Source of the DNA: a virus
Virus record (IMG/VR): IMGVR_UViG_3300044491_001200
Location: 1-63,916 of that record
Reading direction: 5' to 3' (one strand)
Length of the DNA: 63,916 nt
The notes under the pieces were generated by a model. That model did no database searches and was not told the origin of the DNA. It saw only the letters and a list, made by a program, of their open reading frames with translations. The first letter of the stretch is position 1. Every line of letters begins with the position of its first letter. A program made the translations under genes and the position numbers. Below, piece by piece: positions 25,935 to 34,778 of the stretch.

Positions 25935-26725
25935 ACATAAATGAATTGTTTAGTGTAGAAGGAAAGGTTGCAGTTGTTACTGGTAGCTCTAAAGGCATTG
26001 GTAAAATGATTGCAACCGGTTTAGCAATGAATGGTGCTAAAGTATACATTACTGCTAGACATGGTTCAACTCTACAAAAAACACAGGCCGAACTGTTAGA
26101 AAAATACAACGCAGATGTTTATGTTATTTCTTGTGATTTAAGCACACAGGATGGCATTGACACTTTGTATAATGAAGTATGTGCTAGAGAAGATAGCATA
26201 GACATTCTAGTAAACAATGCCGGTGTGGCTGGTGGTGAGGACTTTGATTTGTTCTCTGAATCTAGTTGGGATAAGGTAATGGACCTTAATGTCAAAAGCA
26301 TGTTCTTTTTAACGCAAAAGTTTAAGAAATTACTTAAAACAAATGCAACATCAAGTGACCCATCTAGAGTTGTAAACATTGGATCAGTTGCTGGAATAGT
26401 AAACCCAGGAATCGATACATACGCATACAGCACATCTAAAGCCGCAGTACATCATTTAACAAGAAGTCTTGCAGGTAGACTTGTTAAAGAAAATATTTTG
26501 GTAAATGCTATTGCTCCAGGACCATACCCAAGTGACTTACTTGGACCAGCAATAGGCTTCAATTATAGCATGGTCGAAGAAGCCAACCCAAGAGGTAGGA
26601 TTGGTACACTAGAAGACATATCTGGTCTTGTAATATTTCTATGTTCGAGAGCAGGAGCATTCACAGTTGGTGAAACTATTACCTCTGACGGTGGTGTAAC
26701 TAAAACAACAGGACATTGGAAATGA
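25931..26725 (+). CDS. classical short-chain dehydrogenase/reductase (FabG-like)
   Basis: 264 residues from ATG 25931; an in-frame upstream start at 25907 is less likely because ATG 25931 overlaps the previous stop. Cofactor motif TGSSKGIG (about 15-22), NNAG (about 88-91), catalytic Ser in NIGSVAG (about 140-146) and YSTSK (Tyr and Lys about 160 and 164). NAD(P)-dependent carbonyl reductase fold. The gene lies in a row with an amidinotransferase-like gene. With the phage ACP at 7675 an acyl-ACP substrate is conceivable, but distance makes that speculative. Confidence 0.9.
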   Translation: MNINELFSVEGKVAVVTGSSKGIGKMIATGLAMNGAKVYITARHGSTLQKTQAELLEKYNADVYVISCDLSTQDGIDTLYNEVCAREDSIDILVNNAGVAGGEDFDLFSESSWDKVMDLNVKSMFFLTQKFKKLLKTNATSSDPSRVVNIGSVAGIVNPGIDTYAYSTSKAAVHHLTRSLAGRLVKENILVNAIAPGPYPSDLLGPAIGFNYSMVEEANPRGRIGTLEDISGLVIFLCSRAGAFTVGETITSDGGVTKTTGHWK

Positions 26726-27012
26726 TTAAAAAATTTAATAGACTTACTGAAGATGAATTTGTACTGCTGAAAGGCACAGACAAAATGGTCAATATGATTA
26801 GCAACAAATATTATACTGAGACACATGAACTAATCGAATGGTTAGATGATAATGCTATAGGTAATTTTTGTGTAGTAAAACATCTTAAAGGATGGATTCT
26901 ATATTTAGAGATGCTAGAAGATATGTTGAATGCTAGGCAACTTTGCGAACCAGTTTCGGAACCAGCACCTGCCATCCATTCGGTAAATATCGTTGATGAA
27001 ACCAAATACTAA
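26722..27012 (+). CDS. small protein between SDR and amidinotransferase, unknown
   Basis: 96 residues from ATG 26722, overlapping the SDR stop by 4 nt (ATGA). Helical N-terminal part and a Pro/Glu-rich tail. The position suggests a role with the flanking enzymes. No motif recognised. Confidence 0.65.
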   Translation: MIKKFNRLTEDEFVLLKGTDKMVNMISNKYYTETHELIEWLDDNAIGNFCVVKHLKGWILYLEMLEDMLNARQLCEPVSEPAPAIHSVNIVDETKY

Positions 27013-28063
27013 TCTATGGTCCTGTAATGAATGGGATCCCCTCAAAGAAGTAATAATAGGAACGGCCGTAGACGCCAACATTCCACATGGTGATCTCAGT
27101 CATCACGCAACAAACTATGCTAATCTAAGTGCTGAACAGTATGCACAAATGCCTAAGGGTAGATACCCAGAGCATGTATATACCGAAGCAGAAGAGGACT
27201 TAGACGCATTGTGTAACGTTCTAAGCAACGATTTCGGTGTAAAGGTACATAGGCCTAACCTGAATGCTGTGGACTTTACAGCGAACGTTAGCAACGGCTT
27301 ATGGGACACAGACCAATACGAAGCATACTGTCCACGTGATAGTGTTACTGTGATAGGTGACAAAATCATAGAAGGTGCTATGAGTTTGAGAGCAAGGTAT
27401 CATGAAACCTTTCTATTTCGAGACCTCTTTAAAGAGAAGATGATGGGTGGTGCTAATTGGTTACAGATGCCTAAGCCACGTTTACAAGATAACTTGTTTA
27501 AAATACAGCCAGGTAGAGACCCAAGTGTAAACAACAATGAACCTATACTAGACCCTGCTAACCTCATACGCATGGGTTATGATATACTGTACCTTATATC
27601 CAATACAGGCAATGAGATGGGTGCTAGGTGGTTACAGAACGCACTAGGACCCGACTTTAGAATACATACTATGCATGACTTATACAGTTGGGCACATGTC
27701 GACAGTACAATTATGCCACTGAGACCTGGACTGGTAATACTAAATGCCAGTAGGGTAGATGCTGATAAGGTTCCTGAGATATATAAAAATTGGGATAAGA
27801 TTTGGTACACAGAAGAGATGTGTGTAGGACAACCATGCTTGGAAGACTATGCTCCAGCAAGTAGTTGGATTGGCATGAACGTACTCAGCATAGATCCACA
27901 GCATGTACTTGTACCAGATGACGAAGTACATTTAATGAAAGCAATGGAACAGAATGGAATAACACCTGTACCTGTCCAAATGCGTCATATGAGAACACTA
28001 GCAGGTGGTCCACATTGTGTGAGCCAAGACTTAGTTAGAGAAGGTAAACTTGAACAGTACTAA
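26996..28063 (+). CDS. glycine-amidinotransferase-like enzyme
   Basis: 355 residues. The alignment pattern to L-arginine:glycine amidinotransferase and StrB-type enzymes is strong: IRMGYDILYLISNTGNEMG (catalytic Asp in GYDI), AHVDSTIMPLRPGLVI (catalytic His), SSWIGMNVLSID and GGPHCVSQDLVREG (catalytic Cys). All three catalytic residues are present, so transfer of an amidino group from arginine to an amine acceptor is plausible; the acceptor is unknown. The start overlaps the preceding gene by 17 nt. Confidence 0.9.
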   Translation: MKPNTNLWSCNEWDPLKEVIIGTAVDANIPHGDLSHHATNYANLSAEQYAQMPKGRYPEHVYTEAEEDLDALCNVLSNDFGVKVHRPNLNAVDFTANVSNGLWDTDQYEAYCPRDSVTVIGDKIIEGAMSLRARYHETFLFRDLFKEKMMGGANWLQMPKPRLQDNLFKIQPGRDPSVNNNEPILDPANLIRMGYDILYLISNTGNEMGARWLQNALGPDFRIHTMHDLYSWAHVDSTIMPLRPGLVILNASRVDADKVPEIYKNWDKIWYTEEMCVGQPCLEDYAPASSWIGMNVLSIDPQHVLVPDDEVHLMKAMEQNGITPVPVQMRHMRTLAGGPHCVSQDLVREGKLEQY

Positions 28064-28065
28064 AA

Positions 28066-28233
28066 ATGTTTAAATGTATATGTCATGCTGTTAGAGAACA
28101 TGAAACGGATCGCTATCATCTCATAGGTACCAAGTGCGGTAAGTGTCTTTTACACCCTTTACCTAAAAAAAAGCATAAAAAGTTTAACAAAAAACACACT
28201 AAGTTATTGAAAAAACAGCGGAAAATAGCATAA
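28066..28233 (+). CDS. 55-residue zinc-ribbon-like microprotein
   Basis: Begins 2 nt after the amidinotransferase stop. CxCH near the N-terminus (Cys 4 and 6) and CGKC (24-27) form a potential zinc knuckle, followed by a very basic Lys/His tail (residues 34-53) likely to contact nucleic acid. No annotation known to me. Confidence 0.6.
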   Translation: MFKCICHAVREHETDRYHLIGTKCGKCLLHPLPKKKHKKFNKKHTKLLKKQRKIA

Positions 28234-28241
28234 ATATTAGG

Positions 28242-28269
28242 TTGACTTAGCAACACATTTTGCTATAAT
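28242..28269 (+). promoter_or_regulatory. sigma-70 promoter, leaderless
   Basis: TTGACT (28242-28247), 16-nt spacer, TATAAT (28264-28269), then 7 nt to the ATG at 28277. Confidence 0.82.
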
Positions 28270-28276
28270 ATACAGT

Positions 28277-29017
28277 ATGAGTAACGGATTTCTAGTAGTA
28301 GGTGACGTTCATAACGAAGTCACAATGATGCAACAGGCAGTAGATTTTGCTACGGCGGCAGACCTACGTTTGGTGTTTGTGGGCGACTTGGTAGACTATG
28401 GACCAGAGCCATTAGCAACTATTGAACTTGCAAACAAGTTAGCAGACACTACTGATACCGTTTTCATAGAAGGTAACCATGATAACAAAGTTGCTAGATT
28501 CTTAAAAGGTAACGACATAACTATATCACATGGTATGCACATTACTGTAAATTTACTTAAAGAAAACAAACAAGCAGGTGAGATGTTTAACAATGTCTAC
28601 AGCAAAATGGTTTCATTCTTTAAAGTAAACAATACTGTAATGGCACACGGTGGTGTACATGGTGACTTTTGGACTGGTGATACAGAAAGTAAAAATGTTA
28701 AGTCTACATTCTTGTATGGACAAGTAGATAGAGAAGCAGGGTTTATAGAACGCAATGGCATGAACTATCCTCACAGAGTATACGGATGGACTGATCTTAT
28801 TCCAAAAGACCACAGGGTTATAGTTGGACATGACCGAAGTCCGTTTGAGCCAATACCTCAATTTGATTCTAATATAAACAAAATTGTGTTTAGAACCAAT
28901 GAACTAGGTGGCGAAGTAGTGTTTACAGACACTGGTGCTGGTAAGGGTGGATTTGTATCAGGTGTTATTTTAGACCCTTTAGGAGCAGTACTTGACACCA
29001 CAACGTTCAAAAACTAG
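28277..29017 (+). CDS. calcineurin-like metallophosphatase (PrpE/PNKP-phosphatase type)
   Basis: 246 residues. Shows the full metallophosphoesterase motif series GDVHN (8-12), GDLVDYG (about 36-42), GNHD (about 66-69), HGMHIT and AHGGVHGD (about 117-124), then VYGWTDLIPKDHRVIVGHDR (key residues GHDR about 184-187). Related enzymes remove phosphates from dinucleoside tetraphosphates, proteins or RNA/DNA ends. It stands alone with its own leaderless early promoter. T4-like phages often carry a 3'-phosphatase for RNA repair; whether this does the same is open. Confidence 0.9.
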   Translation: MSNGFLVVGDVHNEVTMMQQAVDFATAADLRLVFVGDLVDYGPEPLATIELANKLADTTDTVFIEGNHDNKVARFLKGNDITISHGMHITVNLLKENKQAGEMFNNVYSKMVSFFKVNNTVMAHGGVHGDFWTGDTESKNVKSTFLYGQVDREAGFIERNGMNYPHRVYGWTDLIPKDHRVIVGHDRSPFEPIPQFDSNINKIVFRTNELGGEVVFTDTGAGKGGFVSGVILDPLGAVLDTTTFKN

Positions 29018-29048
29018 CCTTTTTTCAGGCGTGAGCAAATTAAAACCC

Positions 29049-29056
29049 AATAAATA
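29049..29056 (+). promoter_or_regulatory. late promoter AATAAATA
   Basis: Late-like element 34 nt before the ATG at 29091, with a GGAG ribosome binding site between. Confidence 0.5.
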
Positions 29057-29090
29057 TATCAGTAACATTTTAAATAAATGGAGAAATAAA

Positions 29091-29402
29091 ATGGCAAAGA
29101 AAGATAAAGTTAAAGCAACTACAGAAGAAGTTGTTGATAACGCAGTTGATACCGGTGCTGGCGAAACTGAATTCACTGGTGAACAAGGTGCACCAGAAAG
29201 TATTTCATTAGTAGATTTAGACCGAATTGCACAAATTATCGATTTAGCATCTAGCAGAGGTGCATTCAGAGGTAACGAACTAGCATTTGTTGGTAACCTA
29301 TATAACAAATTGTTTAACTTTTTGAGTACTGTAAAGGCTCAACAAGAAGCAAACGCAGAAACAGAAGGTGAAGAATCACCTCAGGAAACTGCAGGAGAAT
29401 AG
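29091..29402 (+). CDS. small conserved phage protein
   Basis: 103 residues. Acidic tails surround a central LASSRGAFRGNELAFVGNLYNKL segment (key residues RGAFRGNE, about 62-69), a pattern I associate with a small conserved protein of marine T4-like phages. GGAG ribosome binding site 6 nt before the ATG. Co-transcribed with 29404. Function unknown. Confidence 0.75.
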   Translation: MAKKDKVKATTEEVVDNAVDTGAGETEFTGEQGAPESISLVDLDRIAQIIDLASSRGAFRGNELAFVGNLYNKLFNFLSTVKAQQEANAETEGEESPQETAGE

Positions 29403-29403
29403 T

Positions 29404-30021
29404 ATGGCACAATTATTAAAACACGTGGGCTTATATGGTGAAAAACCATGCGTAATAGTTTTTAGAGAACTACCAGAAGAGCCAGAAAATGCATTGATTT
29501 GCATTAGCAATAGTCTTGAAGGACAATTACATGATGACGTTATGTCAGTAGTTGACAGTCAAGAAGGACAAGAGTCTAACAGCATCAGCGACGTTCTATT
29601 TAGACGTAGACTTAGCGACGGTGAGAACATGTTAGAAGCATTACATAGTAGAAAGAAACTTACAAAGGTTCCGACTAATATGGTGACTCTAACTCCTTTA
29701 CCAAACCAATCTGTACCTTTAGACGAAGTAAACAAAGAACTAAAACAGATTCAAAATGGTAGCAACCCTGCACTTAAAACTGAAACAGATCCGCAAGTAT
29801 TAGAATCAACAACTACTACTGCTGATATGTTAGGTGAGTCTGTACCAGAAGGTGAAGACAAAGACGCAGTTGCTAAAAATCTTTTAACTCAAGCAGAATT
29901 GTTAGAAGAAGATGCAAAAGCCATTATGGCTGATGCAGAAGCCAAGAAAGCAGAAGCATATAACATTGCTCCTGACTTGGCACCAAAAAAAGGTCCTGGC
30001 AGACCAAAGAAAGTAGGTTAA
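29404..30021 (+). CDS. AT-hook-like tail protein, unknown
   Basis: 205 residues from the ATG at 29404, which has GGAG 6 nt upstream; an in-frame earlier start lies inside the previous gene. N-terminal globular part (1-110), an acidic helical region, and a C-terminal KKGPGRPKK (about 196-204) that matches an AT-hook minor-groove-binding motif. May bind AT-rich DNA. Confidence 0.72.
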   Translation: MAQLLKHVGLYGEKPCVIVFRELPEEPENALICISNSLEGQLHDDVMSVVDSQEGQESNSISDVLFRRRLSDGENMLEALHSRKKLTKVPTNMVTLTPLPNQSVPLDEVNKELKQIQNGSNPALKTETDPQVLESTTTTADMLGESVPEGEDKDAVAKNLLTQAELLEEDAKAIMADAEAKKAEAYNIAPDLAPKKGPGRPKKVG

Positions 30022-30057
30022 ATACTACAACAAACATTTAACTCGGTAGGAGAAAGG

Positions 30058-30384
30058 GTGTCGAAACACGACGTTAAGATTTTGTTGGTTGCAAAACACA
30101 GCAAAAATAAAAAGTTTGAGTCATTACTTAAGGAGGTCTTCCCCAGTGAAGTTCCAGTTGAAATGATAGATAACATACTGATAGATTTCGTAGACGGCAC
30201 ACAGGCTAAGATGGATCATAGCGAACTCAAACATCCTTTGCCAACAGCACCCAATAAGACATGGGCCGCTTTGATCCAAGCCTTTACTAACGTAAAGCAA
30301 ATAACTATCGTAGTTGATGTAAACAAAGTAGAATCCACAGTAGGTGGAGAAGTATCTAATATATTAGATAAACATTTCAAATGA
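30058..30384 (+). CDS. small protein, GTG start, unknown
   Basis: 108 residues. GTG start at 30058 with TAGGAGAAAGG directly upstream; no ATG is available in this part of the frame. Alternating beta/alpha pattern (VKILLVAKHS, ITIVVDVNKV). Its stop overlaps the next start by 4 nt. Confidence 0.7.
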   Translation: MSKHDVKILLVAKHSKNKKFESLLKEVFPSEVPVEMIDNILIDFVDGTQAKMDHSELKHPLPTAPNKTWAALIQAFTNVKQITIVVDVNKVESTVGGEVSNILDKHFK

Positions 30385-31037
30385 AAATAGCAATTACCGG
30401 ACACTCTAGTGGACTAGGTCAAGAAATAGATGCTATTGTTGACTTAACCATGGACTGTACCGTAAGAGGTTACAGTAAGAGGAATGGTTGGAACATTGCA
30501 GAAGACGATGGCGAAAAAGTAATTGCTGATATATTAGAATTTGATCCAGACATTGTATTCAACAATGCATATTACCCAGGTATACAAAATAGAATACTAG
30601 ATAGATTGTATAACGAATGGTCAGACACCGACAAAGTAATAATGAACACTGGTAGCATCAGTGGGTACTTAGGTCCGATCATTGGTGATGAACCTGACTA
30701 TGTTAAAGATAAAAGAGCATTAGCAGAGTATTGTATACTTAACAGTTTTAACTATAAAGTAAATAACAGTTGCAGGATACAATGCATTAGTTTTGGATTT
30801 ATTGATACTCCATTGTTGAACCTATCAAAGGAAGATAATACACCAAATATGATATCAGTAAACGATGCCGCATTCTTAATGGTAGATACAGCATTCAAAG
30901 AACAGCCATTTTTAGTACCTGAAATGGTAATAAATCCCATCCAGCATGACGATGTTATGCTCAAATACTACAAAATAGCCACAAAGAACATGCTAAAACA
31001 CGTGGCTAGAAGTAATAGAAACTTAAAATCTAAGTAA
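30381..31037 (+). CDS. SDR-fold oxidoreductase-like protein
   Basis: 218 residues. Rossmann motif TGHSSGLG (5-12), FNNAY in place of NNAG (about 60-64), NTGSISG (about 89-95) and YVKDK (Tyr and Lys about 108 and 112) as the YxxxK pair. Short for an SDR and diverged; the active-site pair is kept. The second SDR in the window, unlike the FabG-like one at 25931. Overlaps the preceding gene by 4 nt. Confidence 0.8.
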   Translation: MKIAITGHSSGLGQEIDAIVDLTMDCTVRGYSKRNGWNIAEDDGEKVIADILEFDPDIVFNNAYYPGIQNRILDRLYNEWSDTDKVIMNTGSISGYLGPIIGDEPDYVKDKRALAEYCILNSFNYKVNNSCRIQCISFGFIDTPLLNLSKEDNTPNMISVNDAAFLMVDTAFKEQPFLVPEMVINPIQHDDVMLKYYKIATKNMLKHVARSNRNLKSK

Positions 31038-31086
31038 ATCAAGCACTTACAACCAAAGTTTTTGCCACTTTTTATGGTTAAAAAGG

Positions 31087-31115
31087 TTGACCTGACCCCC
31101 GTATTTTGCTATAAT
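31087..31115 (+). promoter_or_regulatory. sigma-70 promoter of the 31147 operon
   Basis: TTGACC (31087-31092), 17-nt spacer, TATAAT (31110-31115). Preceded by TTTTTGCCAC (31059-31068) and followed by TGTACATA and GGTAGGA in the leader. The 109-nt gap before the gene holds only this cassette. Confidence 0.9.
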
Positions 31116-31146
31116 ATGTACATAATTTAAATAAAAGGTAGGACTT

Positions 31147-31563
31147 ATGATATTAGATAACGAAGTAAAAATTGCAGGTGAGACAGTTCGCAAAGAGCGT
31201 TTTGGATTGGCATCTATGAACGATGACCACAAAACATTTACTGGTGATGTTCTTTACACCTCACAGAAAGGCAACAACTTCTCAAAGAGCATTGAAGAGA
31301 AGTTTGAAGATACTGCTCAGGTAGATGGATTGACTGTTTGGAAATCAAACGGAGCAATTCCTTTTGCAGACATGCTATTGGACTTTGTTCAAATCGGTGG
31401 TATTACTTTGGAGCAGGCTGAGTTCTCTATTCTTCAAAGACAGAAAGACGATTCAGCATCATTGGACACTCTTTACAGAGCAGAAGATGGTAACATTTAT
31501 TTAGGCGAAGGTGCTTTGGATTATAGAGACGAGCGTCTTACAAAAATTAAGGAGGCAGTATAA
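31147..31563 (+). CDS. early protein, unknown
   Basis: 138 residues, mixed alpha/beta, no motif. Head of a four-gene early operon (31147-33212) from a GGTTGACC-family promoter; its stop overlaps the next start by 1 nt. Confidence 0.72.
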   Translation: MILDNEVKIAGETVRKERFGLASMNDDHKTFTGDVLYTSQKGNNFSKSIEEKFEDTAQVDGLTVWKSNGAIPFADMLLDFVQIGGITLEQAEFSILQRQKDDSASLDTLYRAEDGNIYLGEGALDYRDERLTKIKEAV

Positions 31564-31886
31564 TGTTGACAGCAGAAATTCATCAACTAGCAACTCGCAA
31601 CGCCGAGATTGCAACCAAGAACTACATTGACACTAACGGAGAACATCCGTTCAACTGTGGGTTTGCTTGGGTATCAGCAGGTATCAAAGGCAACACTAAG
31701 ATCGGTAAAAGTTTTATCGCTCAAGGCTTTAAGAAAAGTTACACTGGAGGATACCAAATTTGGAATCCAAGTGGTAACTACACTCAAGACATGAGTGCAA
31801 AAATGGCAGGCTGTGAAGCATACGTTGAAACTGTAGAACGTTACTTGCCAGAAGTTAAACTGTATGCAAGTTCGAGGTTAGACTAA
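31563..31886 (+). CDS. small conserved-type phage protein, unknown
   Basis: 107 residues. Contains NCGFAWVSAGIKGNTKIGK and YQIWNPSGNYTQDM, a compact Gly/Asn/Trp-rich fold. Similar small proteins occur in other phages as proteins of unknown function. Stop overlaps the next start by 1 nt. Confidence 0.72.
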   Translation: MLTAEIHQLATRNAEIATKNYIDTNGEHPFNCGFAWVSAGIKGNTKIGKSFIAQGFKKSYTGGYQIWNPSGNYTQDMSAKMAGCEAYVETVERYLPEVKLYASSRLD

Positions 31887-32506
31887 TGCCAAAAAAGTAT
31901 ATCATTACTGACATCGATGGTGTTGTATTAGACTGGGAAGAAGGCTTCTCAGTTTGGATGGAACATCATGGTCACCAATTAGTTGAAGGTTATCAGTTCA
32001 AGTATAACATTGGTGAAAGGTATGGTATGACTTATGAGGCTGGTAGCAAATTGGTTAAGCAATTTAATGAAAGTGCCGCAATTGGCTTTCTCCCTCCACT
32101 TAGAGATGCACAATACTATGTAAAAGTATTACACGAAAAGCATCAGTATAAGTTTGTTGCTCTAACTAGTTTAAGTTTAGATCCTTATGCTAAAGAACTA
32201 AGGACCAGGAATCTTAAGAAACTAATGGGCGAAGCATTTGAAAAAGTAATTTGTCTAGACACTGGTGCAGACAAAGATGAGGATCTTGAAGCACTATCAA
32301 AAATTAAAAAGTACCAAGGTGCTTGGTGGATTGAAGACAAGCCTGAGAATTTACTTGCTGGTACTAAGCAAGGGTTCAGAGGTATACTAATGGAGCATGG
32401 ACATAACATGCACAAAAAAGTCGATGGATTTGTTGCCAAGAGTTGGGACGATATCTATCAACATGTTATTGCAGAGGATAAAGGAACTGTAAAGTATGAG
32501 CGATAA
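31886..32506 (+). CDS. HAD-superfamily hydrolase, nucleotidase-like
   Basis: 206 residues. Motif I DIDGVVLDW (8-16), motif II-like ALTSL (about 92-96) and motif IV-like WWIEDKPENLLAG (about 146-158). The arrangement resembles 5'(3')-deoxyribonucleotidase-like HAD proteins of phages, so a phosphatase on nucleotides or polynucleotide ends is likely. The overlapping gene order shows co-translation with its neighbours. Confidence 0.82.
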   Translation: MPKKYIITDIDGVVLDWEEGFSVWMEHHGHQLVEGYQFKYNIGERYGMTYEAGSKLVKQFNESAAIGFLPPLRDAQYYVKVLHEKHQYKFVALTSLSLDPYAKELRTRNLKKLMGEAFEKVICLDTGADKDEDLEALSKIKKYQGAWWIEDKPENLLAGTKQGFRGILMEHGHNMHKKVDGFVAKSWDDIYQHVIAEDKGTVKYER

Positions 32507-33212
32507 AATGACTTTTACCGCACGTGAATTGATTGCAATGTCAGTTGCAGTTGATCGCTATGTTGGAGGTTATGTTAAAAGGCATGAGACTGATAGGGAA
32601 CATCCTATTCGTCATATGACTAACTTTAGTTACTTAATGGGTGTTGCTAAGAAGCAACCTAATGCTAAAGATATTGAAGTCCTAGACGAAGACTACATAA
32701 CTGCTGACCAAATTATTGAATACTTTGAAGGCTTGATCTTTAAAGCAATGGAACGTAATCTTAGCGAATACGAAGAGAAGATTACTGAGATTATCCGTGC
32801 AGATGATCTAAATGTTAGAGGCGGAGATAATAGGATTCCTATTGTTCCTAGCCTGCCTAATGTGTTTCGCAACAACCAAAAGCATGATGTATGGAGCGAT
32901 GAAGAACGTTCTTTGCGTAAAGTTTCTGACTTTGTTGGTACTATTAAGACTCGTGGAGACTTTGTAGGTACTGTAAAGCACGTTAGAGAAATGCGTAGAA
33001 CCAACAGTTTATTGGTTGCAATTCTCACAGAAGATAACAATATTATCAAGTTTTTCTATGACTTATTCCGCGATAATACTATCAGAGACACTCTTAAAGT
33101 GGGTAATACCGTTACATTTAGTGGTTATGTAAAGGCACATGACGTATCTAAGTTTAGCAAGTGTAAGGAGACCTTCTTAAACAGAGTCAGTATCGACAAA
33201 GAAGATAAATAG
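32496..33212 (+). CDS. conserved-type phage protein with possible OB-fold
   Basis: 238 residues. Helical N-terminal part (1-110) and a beta-rich C-terminal part (about 145-235: FVGTIKTRGDFVGTVKHV, LLVAILTEDN, VTFSGYVKAHD) suggestive of an OB-fold nucleic-acid-binding domain; that is inference from strand pattern. Overlaps the HAD gene by 11 nt. Confidence 0.7.
   Translation: MSDKMTFTARELIAMSVAVDRYVGGYVKRHETDREHPIRHMTNFSYLMGVAKKQPNAKDIEVLDEDYITADQIIEYFEGLIFKAMERNLSEYEEKITEIIRADDLNVRGGDNRIPIVPSLPNVFRNNQKHDVWSDEERSLRKVSDFVGTIKTRGDFVGTVKHVREMRRTNSLLVAILTEDNNIIKFFYDLFRDNTIRDTLKVGNTVTFSGYVKAHDVSKFSKCKETFLNRVSIDKEDK
33204..33211 (+). promoter_or_regulatory. late promoter GATAAATA
   Basis: Late element overlapping the last codons of the upstream gene, 67 nt before the fibre ATG at 33279. 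Confidence 0.72.
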
Positions 33213-33227
33213 TAATATAACTTAGAA

Positions 33228-33260
33228 CTAGTCTAATAGGCTAGACAGTATTACATACTG
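33228..33260 (+). promoter_or_regulatory. double hairpin in fibre mRNA leader
   Basis: CTAGTC/GGCTAG with loop TAATA (33228-33244), then CAGTAT/ATACTG with loop TAC (33246-33260). Located about 10 nt after the predicted late transcript start, analogous to the leader hairpin at 17246. Confidence 0.55.
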
Positions 33261-33278
33261 AATCGGAGTATATTACAT

Positions 33279-34778
33279 ATGGCAGTCTTTATGAATGCCA
33301 AAGGTACATCAAATACCGAATTTATGTTTGGTAAACGTGGTGGTAAAATCTTTGGTGGAACAACGACTCCAAGCGGTGCGGCAATAGGCGACTTATGGTT
33401 TGATAAGTCTAATAGTGCTCTTAAACTTGCTGGAGGCTCAGAAGGATCAATTACATGGTCAAATTTAACCGTTCAAGGCGGTTCAATCACCACGGCTGAC
33501 TTAGAAGTCACAGGTAATTTAACTGTCAGTGGTACAACAACTACTCTTAACACTCAAACTCTTAACGTAGAAGATAACATTATTGTATTAAACAGTAACT
33601 TTAGTGGTGCTGATAATATTGTTGATGCTGGTATAGAAGTTGAAAGAGGGGATGAAACCAACGTAACATTCCTATGGGACGAGTCAGAAGGTGAATGGAC
33701 ATTAGGTGCTGAAGTACTTAATGCTGGTGCCTTTATTGGTAACTTAACAGGTGATGTAACAGGTAATGTACAACCAAACGGTGGACCTAATAGTGTAACT
33801 GCTAATACTTTAACTGCTAGTGCAACACTAAACGTTACAGGAGCAACTATAACAGGTCTTAGTACATCAAGTGTAAGCGAAGGCTCCAACAAGTATTACA
33901 CAGACGAACGTGTAGATGACAGAGTAAATGCTCTTATCCAAGGTGGTAATGGTATTACATCTACATACAATGATAGTGCTGGTACACTAACACTCAGCAG
34001 AGACGCAGACTTAGAAATAGGTGATTTTGTTGATTCAGCCTATATGGCTACTGGTGAAACTTGGGCAGATGACGATAGTACATTTGCTACAACGGCCGCT
34101 ATTGCAGATAGAATTGATGTACAAATAGCCGCAAGTGATAGTGCTGTACACATTACAGGCAACGAAACTATTACTGGTAGCAAAACAATTAGTGGTGCTA
34201 CACTAACTCTTACTGCAAACAGCACGTTAGACGTAAGCAACGCAACTGTAACAGGTGCTAACAGCGACAGCATTAGCGAAGGTTCAACTAACTTATACTT
34301 TAGTAATCCTAGAGCAAGGGCGGCTATAAGTGTTACAGACAGCTCAAATCAGTTAGCATACAATAGCAGTACTGGTGTTATATCATTTACTGATGCAGGT
34401 TCAACTGCTGGTGGTAGTAATACTCAAATACAATTCAATGACGGTGGTGCTCTTGCAGGTGACTCAGACCTAGTATTTGATAAGTCAACAAACAGACTTA
34501 CTGTAACAAATCTTACAGTAGATAGTAACTTTAATATTACATCAGACTACGGAACTGTAGCAGAAGCAGTAACAGTTACAGATAGTTTTGGTGGTATTGA
34601 TGCTGATACCAGAGAGCCTACACCACATGCTAATTATACTGTGACTGAAGCAGGATCAATTACTGGTATGGTTGCTGGTGATATGATATTTGTAAGCAAC
34701 GAAACTGGCGGTGCTACTATGGCTTTCTATGATGGTACTAACTGGCGTAGAATACAAGACAGAGCAGTAATAAGTTAA
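33279..34778 (+). CDS. tail fibre protein
   Basis: 499 residues. N-terminal block opening TEFMFGKRGGKIFGGTTTP (about 13-31), then the fibre module NLTVSGTTTTLNTQTLNVED (about 80-99) with FLWDESEGEWTLG, shared with the fibre at 17303. Thr/Ser/Asn/Gly beta repeats fill the middle, including SEGSTNLYFSNPRARAAISV, and a short C-terminal domain ends RRIQDRAVIS. Late promoter and structured leader. Its end overlaps the convergent minus-strand oxygenase gene by 4 nt. Confidence 0.87.
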   Translation: MAVFMNAKGTSNTEFMFGKRGGKIFGGTTTPSGAAIGDLWFDKSNSALKLAGGSEGSITWSNLTVQGGSITTADLEVTGNLTVSGTTTTLNTQTLNVEDNIIVLNSNFSGADNIVDAGIEVERGDETNVTFLWDESEGEWTLGAEVLNAGAFIGNLTGDVTGNVQPNGGPNSVTANTLTASATLNVTGATITGLSTSSVSEGSNKYYTDERVDDRVNALIQGGNGITSTYNDSAGTLTLSRDADLEIGDFVDSAYMATGETWADDDSTFATTAAIADRIDVQIAASDSAVHITGNETITGSKTISGATLTLTANSTLDVSNATVTGANSDSISEGSTNLYFSNPRARAAISVTDSSNQLAYNSSTGVISFTDAGSTAGGSNTQIQFNDGGALAGDSDLVFDKSTNRLTVTNLTVDSNFNITSDYGTVAEAVTVTDSFGGIDADTREPTPHANYTVTEAGSITGMVAGDMIFVSNETGGATMAFYDGTNWRRIQDRAVIS

